Origin: Sphingobacterium detergens | GTDB lineage: Bacteria > Bacteroidota > Bacteroidia > Sphingobacteriales > Sphingobacteriaceae | DNA length: 64,000 nt | Direction: 5' to 3' | Assembly: GCF_003610355.1 (NCBI RefSeq) | Contig: NZ_RAPY01000002.1 | Coordinates: 186,001 to 250,000, forward strand | Shown here: in pieces, positions 61,374-64,000 of the stretch | Position numbering within the stretch: the first letter of the stretch is position 1 | Layout of the letters: every line of letters begins with the position of its first letter | Notes under the pieces: generated by a model | The model's input: only the letters and a program-made list of their open reading frames with translations | The model's database searches: none | What the model was told of the DNA's origin: nothing | Position numbers and translations under genes: made by a program

Positions 61374-61733
61374 TTATTCTCCCTGTCCGAATGTTAGCAA
61401 ATTGCTATCTGGATCTAATATGGAAAATTCGCGCTGGCCCCAAGGTTTTGTCTCCAGTTTGCCATTCGGATGGATGGCAATGTTGCGTGCTAAAAAAGAT
61501 TGATAAAGCTCATCAATATCATCCGTACGGATATAGATCATGCCATAATTTTCTTCGGGTGGCAGTTCCCTAAATTCAAAAAAATGAATCTCGATCTGAT
61601 CTTTTTTGATCATCAGATATCCTTCATAATCTTCGGTGCCACAAGGTATGAAGCCCAGCTGACCTAAGTAAAAATCGCTTGTGACAGCTTTGTCGCGCAT
61701 CGGTAATTTGGGGTGTATCGCAGTTAGTCTCAT
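61374..61733 (-). CDS. VOC-family protein (glyoxalase/bleomycin-resistance-like)
   Basis: A 119-residue single VOC domain: AIHPKLPMRDKAVTSDFYLGQLGF start, IEIHFFEF, MIYIRTDDIDELYQ and FSILDPDSNLLTFGQ end. Such proteins bind small molecules or metals as dimers. It is often annotated bleomycin resistance, but no substrate can be read here. It is a single gene. Confidence 0.85.
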   Translation of the reverse strand: MRLTAIHPKLPMRDKAVTSDFYLGQLGFIPCGTEDYEGYLMIKKDQIEIHFFEFRELPPEENYGMIYIRTDDIDELYQSFLARNIAIHPNGKLETKPWGQREFSILDPDSNLLTFGQGE

Positions 61734-62083
61734 CGTTTACTTATTTTATTTGAATCTTATTGAAATATAGTGATTTATCTTGGATCTTCCACGTATACTT
61801 ATTATTTTCCAAGTGGAATGCCAATACCGAAATATGGACTGTTATAAGTGTGATCTCATTGAACCCATGGATTTATCTTTATTGATCGTATTTGATCCTC
61901 ATATTCTTCCAACAAATATCGATGCCGCATTTGATCTGGATGGCTGTGCAATCCACATTTACAGGTTGAACTCTTTTGCGATGTTTTTATGATATATAAT
62001 GTCTAGTTATGACTTATTAGTATTTGTAGTTTTATTGATAAATAAAAGTTATTCAATTTTGTGCCAGATCAAAACACAAAATC
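61734..62083. other. Intergenic stretch without a supported gene
   Basis: These 350 bases separate the VOC gene from the YeiH gene. A 70-codon open frame on the plus strand (61780-61992) has several cysteines but no good ribosome binding site or family likeness, so I do not call it. No clear hairpin or tandem repeat is visible. Confidence 0.4.
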
Positions 62084-63058
62084 ATGTACAAAAAAGTGAC
62101 TCCCACCATGCGATACAAGCATATACTCAACAAAAAGATTACTATCCGGGAAATCATCTTTATCCTCTTGCTTATCTTATGTCTGACACCAGTCGTATCA
62201 GCTCCTCTGGCGCTACTGCTGGGGATTATTGTTGCCCAGTGGATCGGACATCCCTTTTTGGCCGTTAATCACAAAGCCACGCAAATCCTTTTACAACTTT
62301 CTGTTGTTGGTTTGGGTTTCGGTATGCAGATTGACTCCGCTATTCAGACAGGCAAAGACGGATTTTTACTGACTGTTATCTCTATTATCGGGACATTGTC
62401 CCTGGGCTATGTATTGGGTAAATTATTAAAACTGGAAAAGCTAACTGCCTATCTCATCACCGTAGGAACGGCAATCTGTGGCGGAAGTGCTATTGCTGCG
62501 GTTTCGCCCACTGTGAAAGCCAATGAAAAGCAGATCAGTGTCGCTTTGGGAACTATCTTTGTCTTGAATGCACTTGCTTTGTTTGTATTCCCGGTCATCG
62601 GTCGTGCCCTAGATCTATCCCAGACACAATTTGGACTTTGGTGTGCGGTTGCAATACAGGATACGAGTTCGGTGGTCGGTGCGGCAAGTAAGTATGGAAC
62701 AGAAGCTCTTCAGGTGGCAACGACGGTTAAATTGACGCGGGCACTATGGATTATTCCGATTTCTTTGCTGAGTGCGCTTGCTTTTAATACCAAAGGGACG
62801 CGGATTAAAATTCCTTATTTTATCGGATTATTTGTATTGGCTATTATCTTGAATAGTTATATTCCATTTTTTCAAGAGATAGGAACTTATGTGGTTCATA
62901 TTTCCAAAGTCGGATTAACATTGACGCTCTTTTTAATCGGAGCCAGCCTGTCAAGAGATGTGTTACTGTCTGTAGGTTATAAAGCGATCCTACAGGGGCT
63001 TGTATTGTGGTTGTGCCTTGCCATCCCTGTGTTAATTTATATTTATTTCTGTCTATAG
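62084..63058 (+). CDS. YeiH-family putative sulfate exporter
   Basis: A 324-residue polytopic protein with about nine to ten membrane segments and the conserved family patterns LLQLSVVGLGFGMQ, AICGGSAIAAVSPTVKA and AIQDTSSVVGAA. The family (Cons_hypoth698) is annotated as a putative sulfate exporter, so proximity to cysE-cysM fits sulfur handling. A second ATG at 62108 is an alternative start. Confidence 0.9.
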   Translation: MYKKVTPTMRYKHILNKKITIREIIFILLLILCLTPVVSAPLALLLGIIVAQWIGHPFLAVNHKATQILLQLSVVGLGFGMQIDSAIQTGKDGFLLTVISIIGTLSLGYVLGKLLKLEKLTAYLITVGTAICGGSAIAAVSPTVKANEKQISVALGTIFVLNALALFVFPVIGRALDLSQTQFGLWCAVAIQDTSSVVGAASKYGTEALQVATTVKLTRALWIIPISLLSALAFNTKGTRIKIPYFIGLFVLAIILNSYIPFFQEIGTYVVHISKVGLTLTLFLIGASLSRDVLLSVGYKAILQGLVLWLCLAIPVLIYIYFCL

Positions 63059-63106
63059 AAAAGGGCAGTATCAAATAGCAATCGGAACCTACTGTTGCTA
63101 GGGGAG

Positions 63107-63568
63107 TTAGGGTTGATATTTCAATAAAATCATATCTCTTAACAATTGACCGTTTTCATAGATAGGTTGTTCGTAATTCTCTATAAAGAAATTCGCACGG
63201 ACACCATATTGAACAAAGCCATTACGTTCATAAAATCGGATCTGATCGAAACCACAATCGGCAGTGCCAACAATCAGGTTGGGGTATTGTGTACAATAAG
63301 TCTCCTGGATGTATTGTACTATTTTGCTCCCAAGTCCTTTGTTCTGATGTGAAGCAGCGACAGCAATATTTTTGATCTCCAGCGTCTCACTATCGATGGG
63401 GTATAAGCAAAATACTGCAATTGGCTGTTGCAGTTCCTGAACAACAAAGACGGAGGAATCAAAAAGGTACTTATTGATTGCGGTGACAGTCTCGTCGGCT
63501 AGAAGCAACAAATCATAAGGATGGTCCTTATGATTTGTGATCTGTTTTATTTCGAATTCAGCTAACAT
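63107..63568 (-). CDS. GNAT-family N-acetyltransferase
   Basis: A 153-residue acetyltransferase with the acetyl-CoA loop HQNKGLGSKIVQYI and a C-terminal FYERNGFVQYG segment. The acceptor is unknown. Its 49-nt gap from the next gene on the same strand suggests a loose pair with the MaoC-like gene. Confidence 0.88.
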   Translation of the reverse strand: MLAEFEIKQITNHKDHPYDLLLLADETVTAINKYLFDSSVFVVQELQQPIAVFCLYPIDSETLEIKNIAVAASHQNKGLGSKIVQYIQETYCTQYPNLIVGTADCGFDQIRFYERNGFVQYGVRANFFIENYEQPIYENGQLLRDMILLKYQP

Positions 63569-63616
63569 GTAAATAGCCTATCTGAAGTTTTTAAAATGAA
63601 TCCTATTCGGATTGAT

Positions 63617-64000
63617 TTAATTGAAGTGGTATAAAAAGATAACATCCCCAACATAAGCAGGTTTGGCACTATCCTTAATTTTTAAAGTTGCTTCAATGGT
63701 TACTTTGATCACTCCCCTAAGATTGACAACCGATTTAACATGTGTATGTAATTGTACTTCGTTATCGACCAGGACCGGTTGTGCAAAACGTAGGTTTTCG
63801 ATGCCATAATTGATCTCCATTTTGACATTCCTTACTTCTGCAATCTGTTTCCACAAATAAGGAATTAAGGATAGGGTCAGATAACCATGTGCAATGGTCG
63901 ATTTAAATGGACTCTCTGTTTTTGCTTTTTCGCTATCGAGGTGGATCCATTGGTGGTCTAAGGTTGCATCGGCAAACAGGTTAATCTGTTTTTGATCGAT
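63617..64000 (-). CDS. MaoC-like dehydratase (5' part beyond window)
   Basis: The frame is open to the window edge, giving at least 127 residues. It reads FADATLDHQWIHLD, with the catalytic Asp/His pair of hot-dog-fold (R)-hydratases, then STIAHGYLTLSLIPYLW and the DNEVQLHTHVKSV strand. It probably hydrates or dehydrates an acyl-CoA. The true start lies right of the window. Confidence 0.9.
   Translation of the reverse strand: MDQKQINLFADATLDHQWIHLDSEKAKTESPFKSTIAHGYLTLSLIPYLWKQIAEVRNVKMEINYGIENLRFAQPVLVDNEVQLHTHVKSVVNLRGVIKVTIEATLKIKDSAKPAYVGDVIFLYHFN

Noticed and set aside
61780..61992. 70-codon plus-strand frame between the VOC and YeiH genes
   Set aside because: No start signal or recognisable domain; left as intergenic.

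Overview
The window looks like Bacteroidota, family Sphingobacteriaceae, and probably Sphingobacterium or a close relative. The evidence is TAnnTTTG-type promoter boxes, weak ribosome binding sites, a MurF-alanine racemase fusion, a GH144-like glucanase, BT_3928/DoxX and DUF1599 proteins, and a complete Bacteroidota-type conjugation module. These are family assignments from reading the proteins; no database search was run.

About 1-44.7 kb is a CTnDOT-like integrative and conjugative element (ICE) lying on the 3' side of a tRNA-Lys gene. Its left end is probably outside the window. From left to right it holds: a minus-strand RHS locus (1-6432, cut by the window edge); a small secreted-peptide-like gene followed by a LytS/LytTR-type two-component pair (6957-8996); the coupling protein, relaxase and mobA genes (9088-14927), interrupted by a divergently oriented gene with a PD-(D/E)XK-like nuclease motif (11417-13117); a noncoding, hairpin-rich leader that probably holds oriT (14928-15636); the traA-traQ type IV secretion operon (15637-27847); a minus-strand PRTRC cassette that looks like a ubiquitin-like conjugation set (28801-32364), with small genes, a DUF932 gene broken by an in-frame stop, and ssb; a 190-nt imperfect inverted repeat (35176-35368); excisionase-like genes; a cargo block of lipoproteins, an O-antigen-ligase/TPR protein, a JAMM-like lipoprotein and a transglutaminase-like lipoprotein (36848-42939); and a tyrosine recombinase (43205-44512).

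Two remnants show that the right end is composite. The last 26 codons of a second integrase lie at 36746-36827. A decayed copy of the excisionase-partner gene lies at 43018-43158. Together they bracket the cargo, as expected if two related elements landed in tandem at tRNA-Lys and partly collapsed. A second scar, a relic of the mobB 3' end at 11250-11325, brackets the nuclease-like gene with the intact mobB end at 13184.

From 44.77 kb onward the DNA is ordinary chromosome: tRNA-Lys, accA, a GH144-like hydrolase, an OmpA lipoprotein, chrA, tRNA-Leu and tRNA-Gly, recX, murF-alr, a DUF502 protein, a glycerophosphodiester phosphodiesterase, aroK, a DoxX protein, DUF1599, a HipA-like/DUF3037 pair, cysE-cysM, a VOC protein, a YeiH transporter, a GNAT acetyltransferase and a partial MaoC-like hydratase.

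The best candidates for undescribed biology are the single-gene nuclease-like insertion between mobB and mobC, the ICE-borne Ub/E1/E2-like cassette without ParB, the long hairpin between ssb and the excisionase genes, the peptide plus LytTR pair, and the envelope cargo operon.
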